Shown here: positions 53,158 to 61,793 of the stretch, piece after piece
Position numbering within the stretch: position 1 is the stretch's first letter
How the letters are laid out: each line of letters opens with the position of its first letter
DNA from: JAADFF01 sp013153035
GTDB taxonomy: Bacteria > Coprothermobacterota > Coprothermobacteria > Coprothermobacterales > JAADFF01
Direction: 5' to 3' (one strand)
DNA length: 64,000 nt
Assembly (NCBI GenBank): GCA_026184435.1
Contig: CP046447.1
Translations under genes and position numbers: made by a program
Notes under the pieces: model-generated
What the model was told of the DNA's origin: nothing
Database searches by the model: none
Seen by the model: the letters and a program-made list of their open reading frames with translations, nothing else

Positions 53158-54606
53158 CTACGGCATCACATAAAAAGTGCTGTCTCCCGCCTCTACAACA
53201 TAGCCATTACCAGATGGATAAAGGTCTTTAATATGGACATCTGAAGACACAGGTATATCCCATACCACCTTACCTGCATTGTCAAGAAGCAAGACACCAT
53301 TGTTATCTGGTCCTGCATATGCTACAGGGTGAATATCATCTCTGCGACTGTATGACGGATACAGGGCATATAGCTTATCACTCTTGTAGTCAAATATCTT
53401 TTTCCCATCCGGAGATAACAGCACCACATGCATATAGCCATCTGCACCTATGTATCCCACTATGGTGTTATTTATGCTATCTATATTAAGCAGCTTGGCA
53501 TACCTCTTTATATCACCTTCATACTGCCACTTTGCATTAAGAGAGCCATCAAGGGCTACAACCGTGTAGCCCTGTGTGTGCTGGTAATACAACACCACGG
53601 GCATATCATCGTCTTTACTACCTACCACTGCTATCATCTTGACAGGACCTTTTAGCTCATACTGGGCTTCTTTGCCGCCCTCTCCATACAGCTCTACATA
53701 GAAATTCTTCTGTCTATCATCTGCCAACAGTATTCCCTTTCTGTCTATCCAGCGGGCATAAACCCGTGTACCCTCACGGTCTAATGTAAAGTCACCTTTT
53801 ATATGCCCTGAGAGGGTGTCTATCACCACAAGATGTTGTTTAAAAACATTTTCAGCATATATACCGTGTATTGTATCTTCTGCATAAATGGCCGCGAGGG
53901 CATCTTGAGCATGCTTAGGCTTGGCATACCATAGCACTTTGCCATCCAGAAGCACAGAGACGAATGTACCATCTTTTACGGCTATAAAAACAGCCTTGTG
54001 TCCCTCCACATCTCCCATAGACAATGAAGATATGAATAGAGGACCTGGCTCCGGAGCCCAGTCAAGCACCTTGTTTCCATCCCCATCAACTACAAGAACC
54101 CTCTGAAAACTGTTTCTTCCCTTCGTAAGGTAATATGTGGCTATATATCCCTCATAGTAAACAGCACGCCTCCACATATTGAATGGCTCTTTTTCTGTAT
54201 CTATAACCTTGTCAAATACCACCTCACCATTCCACTTGATAAGGTGAAGTTTCTCCTCTTTCAGCACAAACAGATATATATACCTTCCCTGAGATATGGC
54301 ACTCATGAGTGTGCCATCTGTGGAAAATGACTCACCGCCTCTGCCCTCTATAACAACCTTTTCCCCTTTCTGGAAAACGGCAAACGGTGTGCCCGTATAC
54401 TTTGGCAAATTTATAGAAGTATCTGCACCGCTACCACCCCCAGTGGTGGAAGTCTCCGTTCCTGAGATCCCCGTTTGGGTAGATGTATTTCCCTGGCCCG
54501 CCCCCGTAGACTCTTCGGGCTTATGAGTTGCCGAGCCACACCCCATAAACACTATAGATAAAACAAGCATAAAGACAATAATATATAAAAACCTTCTGTA
54601 CTTCAT
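53158..54606 (-). CDS. Lipoprotein with a beta-propeller domain
   Basis: 482 residues. Lipobox VFMGC (C23) after a signal peptide, a Gly/Ser/Thr-rich linker to about residue 65, then repeated four-strand units of PQQ/WD-like type (EVVFDKVIDTEKE, NKVLDWAPEPG, KVLWYAKPKH, AKWQYEGDIKRY, KKIFDYKSDKLY, KVVWDIPVSSDV), six or seven blades. It probably scaffolds something on the outer face of the membrane. GGGGGG before the ATG. Confidence 0.82.
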   Translation of the reverse strand: MKYRRFLYIIVFMLVLSIVFMGCGSATHKPEESTGAGQGNTSTQTGISGTETSTTGGGSGADTSINLPKYTGTPFAVFQKGEKVVIEGRGGESFSTDGTLMSAISQGRYIYLFVLKEEKLHLIKWNGEVVFDKVIDTEKEPFNMWRRAVYYEGYIATYYLTKGRNSFQRVLVVDGDGNKVLDWAPEPGPLFISSLSMGDVEGHKAVFIAVKDGTFVSVLLDGKVLWYAKPKHAQDALAAIYAEDTIHGIYAENVFKQHLVVIDTLSGHIKGDFTLDREGTRVYARWIDRKGILLADDRQKNFYVELYGEGGKEAQYELKGPVKMIAVVGSKDDDMPVVLYYQHTQGYTVVALDGSLNAKWQYEGDIKRYAKLLNIDSINNTIVGYIGADGYMHVVLLSPDGKKIFDYKSDKLYALYPSYSRRDDIHPVAYAGPDNNGVLLLDNAGKVVWDIPVSSDVHIKDLYPSGNGYVVEAGDSTFYVMP

Positions 54607-54796
54607 AGTGGTTCCCCCCTTTCATAGGTATTGTACCGCTGAGAGGGACAAACACGACATATCAGAGATGTTTTTCCAAGAACGACTGTTATTTTACAAT
54701 CTCGGCCGAGATTATAAAACGCATTTTATGAATAAGTCCGAAGGAGCAAGAGTGAAAACTAAAGAGTACAATAAAAGAAAAAGAGGTGTGACACCC

Positions 54797-54892
54797 ATGG
54801 ATAAATATAGTTTACTGAGAAAACGCATTGAAAAATACACGGAAATAGCCAGGGAAAAGGGAACATATATTCCTCCTAAAATCAAACAATAG
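54797..54892 (+). CDS. 31-codon frame directly before and in frame with mcrB
   Basis: MDKYSLLRKRIEKYTEIARE then KGTYIPPKIKQ and TAG. AGAGGTG lies before its ATG. The TAG is followed at once, in the same frame, by the mcrB ATG, which has no ribosome site of its own. It may be a translationally coupled leader peptide, or the true N-terminus of McrB cut off by an amber mutation or read through. Confidence 0.55.
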   Translation: MDKYSLLRKRIEKYTEIAREKGTYIPPKIKQ

Positions 54893-56968
54893 ATGAGAGA
54901 ACTGTTTTTAAGCAAGTGGTCTCCTGAAAATTTAATGAAACTACAGGGGAAAGAGTTACTATACAAGATGTTTGGAAACAAGGAATACGATAGCTTCGCA
55001 TATTGGATAGAACAACTAAATATGTCTAGTTATAGTGCTAACGCCTTTGGTAGCATTTGGGGCGGAAATGCAGACAAGTTCATTCTATTTCAATATTCTG
55101 AGATAAACGGTAGATGGACATCTAAAACCATAGGGAAAAATCTCTCTCCCATAGAAAAAGAACAGGCAAAACAAGATATAGAAATTCCTGAAGAATCTGC
55201 TATTTGGCTTGCAACCCTTATAAGGAATGCAATAATAAAAGGTGCAGAAGAAGTAGAGAAAGTATATAAAGGGGTTCAAACCTATGAAGAACTAGAAAAA
55301 CAATTCCTCCAAATACACGAAGAGTTTTTAGCATCTATCCCAGACGAGTTAAAATCTAAACTGCCTACAATAAAAAACATCTTTTATAGAGCTTGGGTAC
55401 ATAAGTACTATCATATTTTATTTCCCCAAACAATCTCTAGTATACACACGCGAACTGCCATATACTCTGTTCCCATAACAATGACCTACAAACCATTTCT
55501 AGAAAACTACCTAAATGACAAACAACTAAAAGATCTACAAGAAAAAACAGGATATCAATCTTTCTTAGAAATGGAACTACTCCATCCGAGATATGGTATT
55601 AACTACAAACATCCATATGTGAAACTACCCACATCGTTAGAAAATATTTACAAATTACTAAAAACAGGTGTTTTTATTTGGGATAAAGAAAATATCCCTC
55701 CTGCAATCAAAAACTCTCGCCCAGGGACTCGTATATATATAACAGATGACAATTGCCATTTAGTGGCATATGGATATTCTCTAGAATCATTTACCGACAA
55801 TAGCTTACCTATTGATTTCCTATCAACAAACATCGACAAAAAAGTATTCTGTCAAACAGACAACACCATAAAACAATTCTATGGCAAAGGTCTCATTCGC
55901 TATAGTAAAGAACTCATCTCTGTTGAAGAAGCCATATTAGACATAGAAGTATCCAAATTAGAAGGTAAAACAACACATATAATCACCGGCTATCCAGCCA
56001 CATTACCAGAAGACATAAAAGACATATGGGCAACCCTGCGAAGAAAAAAACAAATCATATTCTACGGACCACCGGGAACAGGAAAAACATATATGGCTTT
56101 AAAAAGTGCACGCTACATAGTAGCGAGGGAGAACTTTGGTGACACATATTCAGATGGCATAAAGGAAAAAGTAGATAATTTTATAGAGATGGTAACTTTT
56201 CACCCTTCATATTCATACGATGACTTTATAGAAGGAATAAAAACCACCATAAAAAATGGTCATATACACTATGAAATTAAAGATGGCATATTGAAAAGCC
56301 TTGCACAGAAAGCACAAGCTGATAAAGACAACATTTATATTCTCATTATTGATGAGATAAACAGAGGAGATACAGCTCGCATATTTGGAGAACTACTTAC
56401 ATTACTTGAAAAAGACAAAAGAGAGAGCATATATATTACTCTTCCGCTCAGTGGAGAGAAATTCACTCTTCCTAACAACCTTTACATCATAGGAACTATG
56501 AACACATCAGATAGGTCTATTGCAATGGTAGATGCGGCACTAAGGAGAAGATTTGCGTTTTACAGAATGTGGCCCAATTACGAAGTAATAAAGAGCCATA
56601 TAGAAGGACTTCCACTACACAAATGGCTGGAGCATATCAACAAAAAACTTGTAGAGGTATTGGGACAAGAAGCATATGACCTACTCATAGGTCACTCCTA
56701 TCTTATGGAAGGCAATGAACCCATAAAAGACATAATCCAATTAAGACGAAGACTTGTTAGTGAAATTATCCCTCTACTTGAGGAATACTTCAGAGGAGAT
56801 TTTCAGTCTGTCAAGCAAGTTTTAGGAACTAACATTTTATCAGAAGATGGAAAACTATTACCCAAAACCGATGAAGAACTTATATCAGCTCTTATAGAAA
56901 ATCTGCCAGAAAACTACAAAGAAGACATCATAGAGCAAGAGAACAATGAAGACTTTGACACTGACTGA
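54893..56968 (+). CDS. mcrB: McrB-type AAA+ GTPase of a type IV restriction system
   Basis: 691 residues. N-terminal ~370 residues hold the target-recognition part (FLSKWSPENLMKLQGKELLY and DSFAYWIEQLN at the start, a later region without known family). The AAA+ motor has Walker A GPPGTGKT at about 392-399, the FHPSYSYDDFIEGI segment, Walker B LIIDEINRGD at about 485-492, and the McrB signature GTMNTSDRSIAMVDAALRRR at about 534. It drives DNA translocation for McrC cutting of modified DNA. mcrC overlaps its end by 23 bases. Translation start is uncertain because of the in-frame upstream frame. Confidence 0.95.
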   Translation: MRELFLSKWSPENLMKLQGKELLYKMFGNKEYDSFAYWIEQLNMSSYSANAFGSIWGGNADKFILFQYSEINGRWTSKTIGKNLSPIEKEQAKQDIEIPEESAIWLATLIRNAIIKGAEEVEKVYKGVQTYEELEKQFLQIHEEFLASIPDELKSKLPTIKNIFYRAWVHKYYHILFPQTISSIHTRTAIYSVPITMTYKPFLENYLNDKQLKDLQEKTGYQSFLEMELLHPRYGINYKHPYVKLPTSLENIYKLLKTGVFIWDKENIPPAIKNSRPGTRIYITDDNCHLVAYGYSLESFTDNSLPIDFLSTNIDKKVFCQTDNTIKQFYGKGLIRYSKELISVEEAILDIEVSKLEGKTTHIITGYPATLPEDIKDIWATLRRKKQIIFYGPPGTGKTYMALKSARYIVARENFGDTYSDGIKEKVDNFIEMVTFHPSYSYDDFIEGIKTTIKNGHIHYEIKDGILKSLAQKAQADKDNIYILIIDEINRGDTARIFGELLTLLEKDKRESIYITLPLSGEKFTLPNNLYIIGTMNTSDRSIAMVDAALRRRFAFYRMWPNYEVIKSHIEGLPLHKWLEHINKKLVEVLGQEAYDLLIGHSYLMEGNEPIKDIIQLRRRLVSEIIPLLEEYFRGDFQSVKQVLGTNILSEDGKLLPKTDEELISALIENLPENYKEDIIEQENNEDFDTD

Positions 56969-58073
56969 ATGGACACCCCATCCTTATCCCAAAAAGGATA
57001 ACCTGGCTCAAGCTATAGAATATCTTGTCAGCGAAAATATTATTAAAGTTATATATACAGCATCGGAAAAATATATAATCTCTGAGGGTAAGGTAGGAAC
57101 GGCGAAAATAGGAGATACAACCATACACATTAAGCCCCATCTGGAAAATGCAGAGCTTATCTCCATGATTGCATACGCCCTATATATGCCCCCAAAATGG
57201 TATGAAGAAACCAAAGGAAGCACACTACAAACATATTTATCATTGCCAGACATCATAGCAATGATATTTTGTGAAAAAACCCGCCATCTTATAAGAAGAG
57301 GCCTACAAAAACAATATATCAGACAAATTGCTGAATCAAACACAATATCAGGAAGACCTCAAATGAGGCATATAACAAGATACATACCCTTTACCGGGAA
57401 ACTGCCTACCATCAAGTGGTACAGAAAGGAAAACACTATATTAAACATGCTTACACTATCAACGGCATATTTTCTTTATAGATACACACAGTCGGCAAGT
57501 GCCAAAGAAAAACTATCTGAAATCATAGATACGCTAGAAAATTTGCATATAGATATACATCCACTAAGAAAGTCTCTACTGAGCGATGCCAAAAAGGTTG
57601 TCAATAGAAACACCATGCACTACTTACCAATAATTAGAATAGCCGAACTATTACTAAGGGGTATTCCCCAAACCTCTTCAGGCAATACTTCATTTTCTGG
57701 ATTTTTTCTAGACATGGCAAAGTTATTCGAACTTGCCACATTAAGATATCTCAAAGCCACACATTCCCATGTAGAATATCAAAAACGCATAAACATTAGG
57801 AGTGGTATTAAGGCAGAATCTATACGCCCCGATTTTGTCATAGATAAAAAGAACCCAGCCGACGCCAAATATAGACCATTTGACAAGATGGGAAAAGAGG
57901 TTATATATCAAGTATTAACATATGCCATGGCATTAGGCAGCAAAAAGGCCTTTGTATACTACCCCGGAGATACAACAGAATATACACAGGTACATCTACA
58001 AAATCAAACAGTAGACATAAATTGGATAGGAATAAGATTTCAAAATCTCCTTCATTCCTCTACTTCAGCATGA
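56946..58073 (+). CDS. mcrC: McrC nuclease subunit
   Basis: 375 residues. N-terminal domain contacts McrB; the C-terminal PD-(D/E)xK nuclease site is visible as RPDFVI (D296) and DAKY (D306, K308). Other family features are ISGRPQMRHITRYI and LPIIRIAELLLRG. Cuts modified DNA when driven by McrB. Its 3' end overlaps the convergent esterase gene by 14 bases. No McrA or methylase gene is near. Confidence 0.93.
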   Translation: MKTLTLTEWTPHPYPKKDNLAQAIEYLVSENIIKVIYTASEKYIISEGKVGTAKIGDTTIHIKPHLENAELISMIAYALYMPPKWYEETKGSTLQTYLSLPDIIAMIFCEKTRHLIRRGLQKQYIRQIAESNTISGRPQMRHITRYIPFTGKLPTIKWYRKENTILNMLTLSTAYFLYRYTQSASAKEKLSEIIDTLENLHIDIHPLRKSLLSDAKKVVNRNTMHYLPIIRIAELLLRGIPQTSSGNTSFSGFFLDMAKLFELATLRYLKATHSHVEYQKRINIRSGIKAESIRPDFVIDKKNPADAKYRPFDKMGKEVIYQVLTYAMALGSKKAFVYYPGDTTEYTQVHLQNQTVDINWIGIRFQNLLHSSTSA

Positions 58074-59628
58074 TCATGACAGAGCGGGACCCCGGATACC
58101 ACCAGACCTGACCGCCTAAACCTTCTACAACAAAGCGGATGGGCACCATGGTGCGGTTGTCTCTTATAAATGGAGCTGTATCCATGGTCTTTTTCTCACC
58201 GTTTACCTCATATGTGTCTTTATCTATCCACAGGGCTATATGATTATCTTTCAGATAGATATCAACTTTTCTGTCTGTCCCGTCCCAATACACTTCTCCA
58301 TCAAGGGCTTCTACAACAAATCTCAAAGGCACAAAGGTGCGGTCATCTTTGATAATGGGCACCGTGTCCATAGTGTAGCGTGAAACACCATGAGAAGAGG
58401 GATAGTCATAAAACGACACAGAGTAGTTTTTATCACCAATATATAGAAGCACAGCCCTAATAGATGTATAGCACCTTTTCATGGCACCACGCACCTCATA
58501 AACAGGAGATGTTATGGGATATATCTTGTCACCCACATAGAAAGCCACGGCATCTGACGATGTCACAGCCACTGTAGAAGATATATCAGATGATTTCCAC
58601 TCCACACCGGGTGCATTCCACATACCGGTAGGTGCAAACCCCACATATAGAATATACTCTCCACTACCACCTGTCGCAGTAACAGACAAGATATTATCCT
58701 TTAATGTATAAGTGGCAGATAGCATAGAGGGAATATATTTATCGCCAGAAAGCCCAAGGAGCATGGGGCTAATAGTTTTATAGAGAAACTCATCACTCTC
58801 TACCCCGAATGTGTAATGCACTTTATACTTTTCAGACATCTTTTTTACAAAGTGTCCCTCAGCCACTCCCAGTGGAAAATACTCTCCATCGTGCTCACCA
58901 TATGTGCCCCTCTGGGATACTGTCCATATGGTAAGGTCGTATCTGTCAGAAGCAGACATGACATAGGTTTTAGCATCTACATAGGGCATCAGACCTTTCA
59001 GCTCAAGGGCAACAAGGGCCGGTAGCATGTTTTCAGGATTTGCACTAACATATGGATTGATATAGTTATTATCACATCCCCATTGACTTTGGGCTTCAAG
59101 CACACCACCCCACAAATCTTCCATCTTAAACAGCCCGGGGACAATGTATTTGACGCGGTTATCATCAACAAGGAAATAGCCCACCCATCCCTCTTTAGAG
59201 GCACCCACCACGGCAATAGGAACATCTGTATACTGGGACACAATGTCTACCATATCTCTACGGGCATTTATAAGGTGCAGAAGATAATTGGAAGATACAC
59301 CATCACCGGGCTCATTTTCATATGCCATATGAAAAATGGCATCACCAAGCAGCTTGTTTCTGTCGGCATCTGTATCCTGTCCATATATAAGTACAGCAGC
59401 GTTTAAAGACAATGCAAGGTAATATGCTCCTTCCTTGGCACTATCTACTGCACGAGCAGTGTGAAGGGCATAGATGTATGCCATCTTTGGACTGTCGGGC
59501 ACAAAGAGATACCACACATGATCGCCTTTTTTACCACTGTAAACTGCAATAGAGCTATTCAGTGCATAAACGGGTGCACTAACCAACATCAAGACAAGCA
59601 CCAATATCAAAACCAGCCACTTTTTCAA
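58060..59628 (-). CDS. PhoPQ-type alpha/beta hydrolase fused to stalk domains
   Basis: 522 residues. Signal peptide (about 1-25). Residues 26-290 match the PhoPQ-activated pathogenicity-related family: the nucleophile elbow VVGASKEGW, then VKYIVPGLFKMEDLWGG (the first Ser after GA is the likely nucleophile), with later YVMSASDRYDL and EHDGEYFPLG around the Asp/His region. The C-terminal part (about 370-522) carries two stalk-like units (TFVPLRFVVEALDGEVYWDG and TMVPIRFVVEGLGGQVWWYP). TTG 59628 chosen, with GGAGGGG seven to eight bases before. Surface-attached hydrolase, substrate unknown. Confidence 0.78.
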   Translation of the reverse strand: MKKWLVLILVLVLMLVSAPVYALNSSIAVYSGKKGDHVWYLFVPDSPKMAYIYALHTARAVDSAKEGAYYLALSLNAAVLIYGQDTDADRNKLLGDAIFHMAYENEPGDGVSSNYLLHLINARRDMVDIVSQYTDVPIAVVGASKEGWVGYFLVDDNRVKYIVPGLFKMEDLWGGVLEAQSQWGCDNNYINPYVSANPENMLPALVALELKGLMPYVDAKTYVMSASDRYDLTIWTVSQRGTYGEHDGEYFPLGVAEGHFVKKMSEKYKVHYTFGVESDEFLYKTISPMLLGLSGDKYIPSMLSATYTLKDNILSVTATGGSGEYILYVGFAPTGMWNAPGVEWKSSDISSTVAVTSSDAVAFYVGDKIYPITSPVYEVRGAMKRCYTSIRAVLLYIGDKNYSVSFYDYPSSHGVSRYTMDTVPIIKDDRTFVPLRFVVEALDGEVYWDGTDRKVDIYLKDNHIALWIDKDTYEVNGEKKTMDTAPFIRDNRTMVPIRFVVEGLGGQVWWYPGSRSVMIMLK

Positions 59629-59646
59629 ATAAAACCCCTCCAAGTG

Positions 59647-59934
59647 CTAACTGTTTTCTATATCTATGAGACTACCTTCTGTAAAGAGATACTCTTTTAG
59701 TTCCTTGGCAAATGCCGGGTCCTTTCTCCTGAGCCACTCTATGAGCATAGCGGCATGCTCTTTTTCTTCATCTCTGTGGTGCTCCATAATAGCCTTAAGT
59801 TCAGGGTCAGCGGTGGCCTCTGCCCTCTGGTTGTAATAATCTACCGCCTCTAGCTCTTCAATTAGTGAGGAAATAGCCCTATGGATATCAAGGGCATCCG
59901 GGGAAAGACTTTTCTCATAAAGATTTCCTGCCAT
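59647..59934 (-). CDS. Encapsulated-ferritin-like protein (EncFtn family)
   Basis: 95 residues. Close to EncFtn in length and motifs: SSLIEELEAVDYYNQRAEAT and HHRDEEKEHAAMLIEWLRRK. The EncFtn metal ligands map to E27, E57 and H60, and the conserved aromatic pair to Y33-Y34. Two helices assemble as an annular ferroxidase that loads iron into encapsulin shells. The C-terminal tail FTEGSLIDIENS could act as a cargo peptide but differs from the usual ones. No encapsulin gene is in the window. GGAGGCG before the ATG. Its 5' part overlaps the end of the upstream gene by 73 bases. Confidence 0.88.
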   Translation of the reverse strand: MAGNLYEKSLSPDALDIHRAISSLIEELEAVDYYNQRAEATADPELKAIMEHHRDEEKEHAAMLIEWLRRKDPAFAKELKEYLFTEGSLIDIENS

Positions 59935-60659
59935 ATATATCGCCTCCTATTGGCATTATACTCCTCCGGGTGGGTAACATTGTGAATGCGTATCAGCCAC
60001 ACTTTCTTGGCAAATATAAATGGAGTCCAGAGTCGGGATATCGTATCGTTCATGTCTGGAGAGTGTGCTGCTATATACCAGTGGCCATCTTGTTTATATA
60101 CAAACACATTGTGGTCAGGGCCACGCACACCATTTAAGTCTACTTGCAAAATGGCAACACCATTTTTCACATATTCATTAAGGTAGTCTTCAAATACCAC
60201 GGGGGTATGCCACCTATCCATAGGAACACCGATATAAGTGGCATCGGACATTTTCACCCTTTTCACTATCCACTCCCTAAAATCGTCAACAAAGGTCCAT
60301 GAGCGGGACACATACCATCGTCTGCACCGGTGCTCTATACCTGTGATACTACCCAGCCCACATATCTCATATCTGCTGTAGTGATACCAAGCTTTTCCCG
60401 GCACCTTTATCATAGGCAGACCACCGGCATAAAGTATCTGCGATGTGAATGTGTAGTGATAAAACTGGGGATTCCTACTATGGGCCCACTTCTGGGCATA
60501 GTGAATCATGGCTGGAGCAGAAAGTGCAATGTCCTTACTATAATCTTCCCCATCATATGACACAAGCCTCTCCCCTGCGTGTCTCCACATTGCAAAGGAT
60601 ATCACCGCAGATAAGACAAGAACAGTAGCTACAGACAGGATATGCTTAAACCTCACCAT
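59862..60659 (-). CDS. Signal-anchored amidase-like protein lacking the catalytic Cys
   Basis: 265 residues. One N-terminal membrane anchor (about 5-22). The rest resembles the putative amidase domain found in Firmicutes (amidase_6): HYAQKWAHSRNPQFYHY, SQILYAGGLPMI, RSWTFVDDFREWI, DHNVFVYKQDGHWYIAAHSP. The usual Asp-Cys of the DCTNFxSQ motif is missing (YHYTFTSQ), so catalysis is doubtful. ATG 60659 chosen from GGGAGG. The last 24 codons lie inside the EncFtn gene. That unusual overlap may reflect a lost original stop or a drifted C-terminus. Confidence 0.62.
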   Translation of the reverse strand: MVRFKHILSVATVLVLSAVISFAMWRHAGERLVSYDGEDYSKDIALSAPAMIHYAQKWAHSRNPQFYHYTFTSQILYAGGLPMIKVPGKAWYHYSRYEICGLGSITGIEHRCRRWYVSRSWTFVDDFREWIVKRVKMSDATYIGVPMDRWHTPVVFEDYLNEYVKNGVAILQVDLNGVRGPDHNVFVYKQDGHWYIAAHSPDMNDTISRLWTPFIFAKKVWLIRIHNVTHPEEYNANRRRYIWQEIFMRKVFPRMPLISIGLFPH

Positions 60660-60680
60660 CAATCCTCCCAGATATGCAAA

Positions 60681-60702
60681 GAGGCGGGGGATACCCCGCC
60701 TC
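60681..60702 (-). terminator. Terminator of the racemase gene
   Basis: Perfect 9-bp stem (GAGGCGGGG with CCCCGCCTC), 4-base loop, then TTTGC on the minus strand. Confidence 0.85.
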
Positions 60703-60714
60703 GCTGACACATTC

Positions 60715-61410
60715 CTACTCTACATCTATACCTGTTGCCTTGCGGAAGATAGCTTTGGCATGCAGATGTGTTGTATCAAGAGTGTTATACTCACCCTCGG
60801 GTACAACAAGGGGTAGCTCTGTACAACCAAGTATGATGGCATCGGCGGCATCTTTATATTTCTCTACATACTTCATAGCCTCTGCCCTTGTCTCATCATT
60901 AATCTCACCGTTGCCCAGTCTGAATATGAGCTTATCAATGGCGATAGCATCTTCCTCTTCGGGGTATATAACCTCTATGCCCCTTTTACCGAGCATCTCC
61001 TTGTAAAGGCCACTGTCAAGGAGTCTCTTGGTGCCAAAGAGCATAAGCTTCTTATAACCGTGCTTCTCTGCCTCATCGCCTACAACATCAACAATATGGA
61101 CAACTTCCATGTCATATGTGTTGAGATAAGGAAGATGTATATGCATGGTGTTGCATGCAATAGCAAACACCTCTACACCCATGTCATTGAAATGGTCAAG
61201 AACTTTCTGGAAAAGATCTCTGACCTTGTCGGCGTTGCCACTACGCATATTGGCTACAACCTCACCGAAGTTGACACTGTAGATAACAATCTCCGGATAC
61301 ACAAGCTCGGGCAAATGCTTTGCACTGAGGTCTACCAGATACTGATAATACGGAATAGTAGACTCAGGGCTCAAACCTCCCAAGATACCAATCTTTTTCA
61401 GTTTCTCCAT
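60715..61410 (-). CDS. Aspartate/glutamate racemase family protein
   Basis: 231 residues. Cofactor-independent racemase with two catalytic cysteines: C86 in AIACNTMH and C196 in LGCTELPL. Other motifs: KKIGILGGLSPESTIPYY at the N-terminus and VNFGEVVANM. Likely supplies a D-amino acid for the wall or for turnover; Asp versus Glu preference is not clear. ATG 61410 chosen from GGGGGAGGGG. Confidence 0.9.
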   Translation of the reverse strand: MEKLKKIGILGGLSPESTIPYYQYLVDLSAKHLPELVYPEIVIYSVNFGEVVANMRSGNADKVRDLFQKVLDHFNDMGVEVFAIACNTMHIHLPYLNTYDMEVVHIVDVVGDEAEKHGYKKLMLFGTKRLLDSGLYKEMLGKRGIEVIYPEEEDAIAIDKLIFRLGNGEINDETRAEAMKYVEKYKDAADAIILGCTELPLVVPEGEYNTLDTTHLHAKAIFRKATGIDVE

Positions 61411-61436
61411 ACTCAACCCCTCCCCCTACAAAGTTT

Positions 61437-61793
61437 TTACACTGCCATTATAGCCTCTTTGACCTTTTCAAAGGGCTCTTTTAATATATCTACAACCTCT
61501 TCACACACGCTAAGGGAGATGTATGCCTTACCATCTTTTTCGTAGATGAGCACAGGACATGGGGCAAATGAGCCTATATCGTAATCAACTTTTGTCATAT
61601 TGTAGAAATCTTTGGGATTGCAGATATACAAAATGCGATAAATGGGCATATCTTCCCTTAGTTTGTCCTTAACGATGTCGCTCGGTGTTAGTTCGAGCAC
61701 TGCCTTATATCCGCGAGAAGCCAGTTCCTCCTTCAGCTTCTCCTCTACCTCTTTCACACTCATGTTCTCAAACTCTCTTCTCACACTAATCAT
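61437..61793 (-). CDS. DUF302 family protein
   Basis: 118 residues. Features of DUF302: MSVKEVEEKLKEELASRGYK near the start, MPIYRILYICNPKDFYNMTK and FAPCPVLIYEKDGK. Cys in the CNP and APCPV positions is common in the family; function unknown. ATG 61793 chosen from TTGGAGGTG and because it overlaps the EamA stop by eight bases, so the two are coupled. Confidence 0.82.
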   Translation of the reverse strand: MISVRREFENMSVKEVEEKLKEELASRGYKAVLELTPSDIVKDKLREDMPIYRILYICNPKDFYNMTKVDYDIGSFAPCPVLIYEKDGKAYISLSVCEEVVDILKEPFEKVKEAIMAV

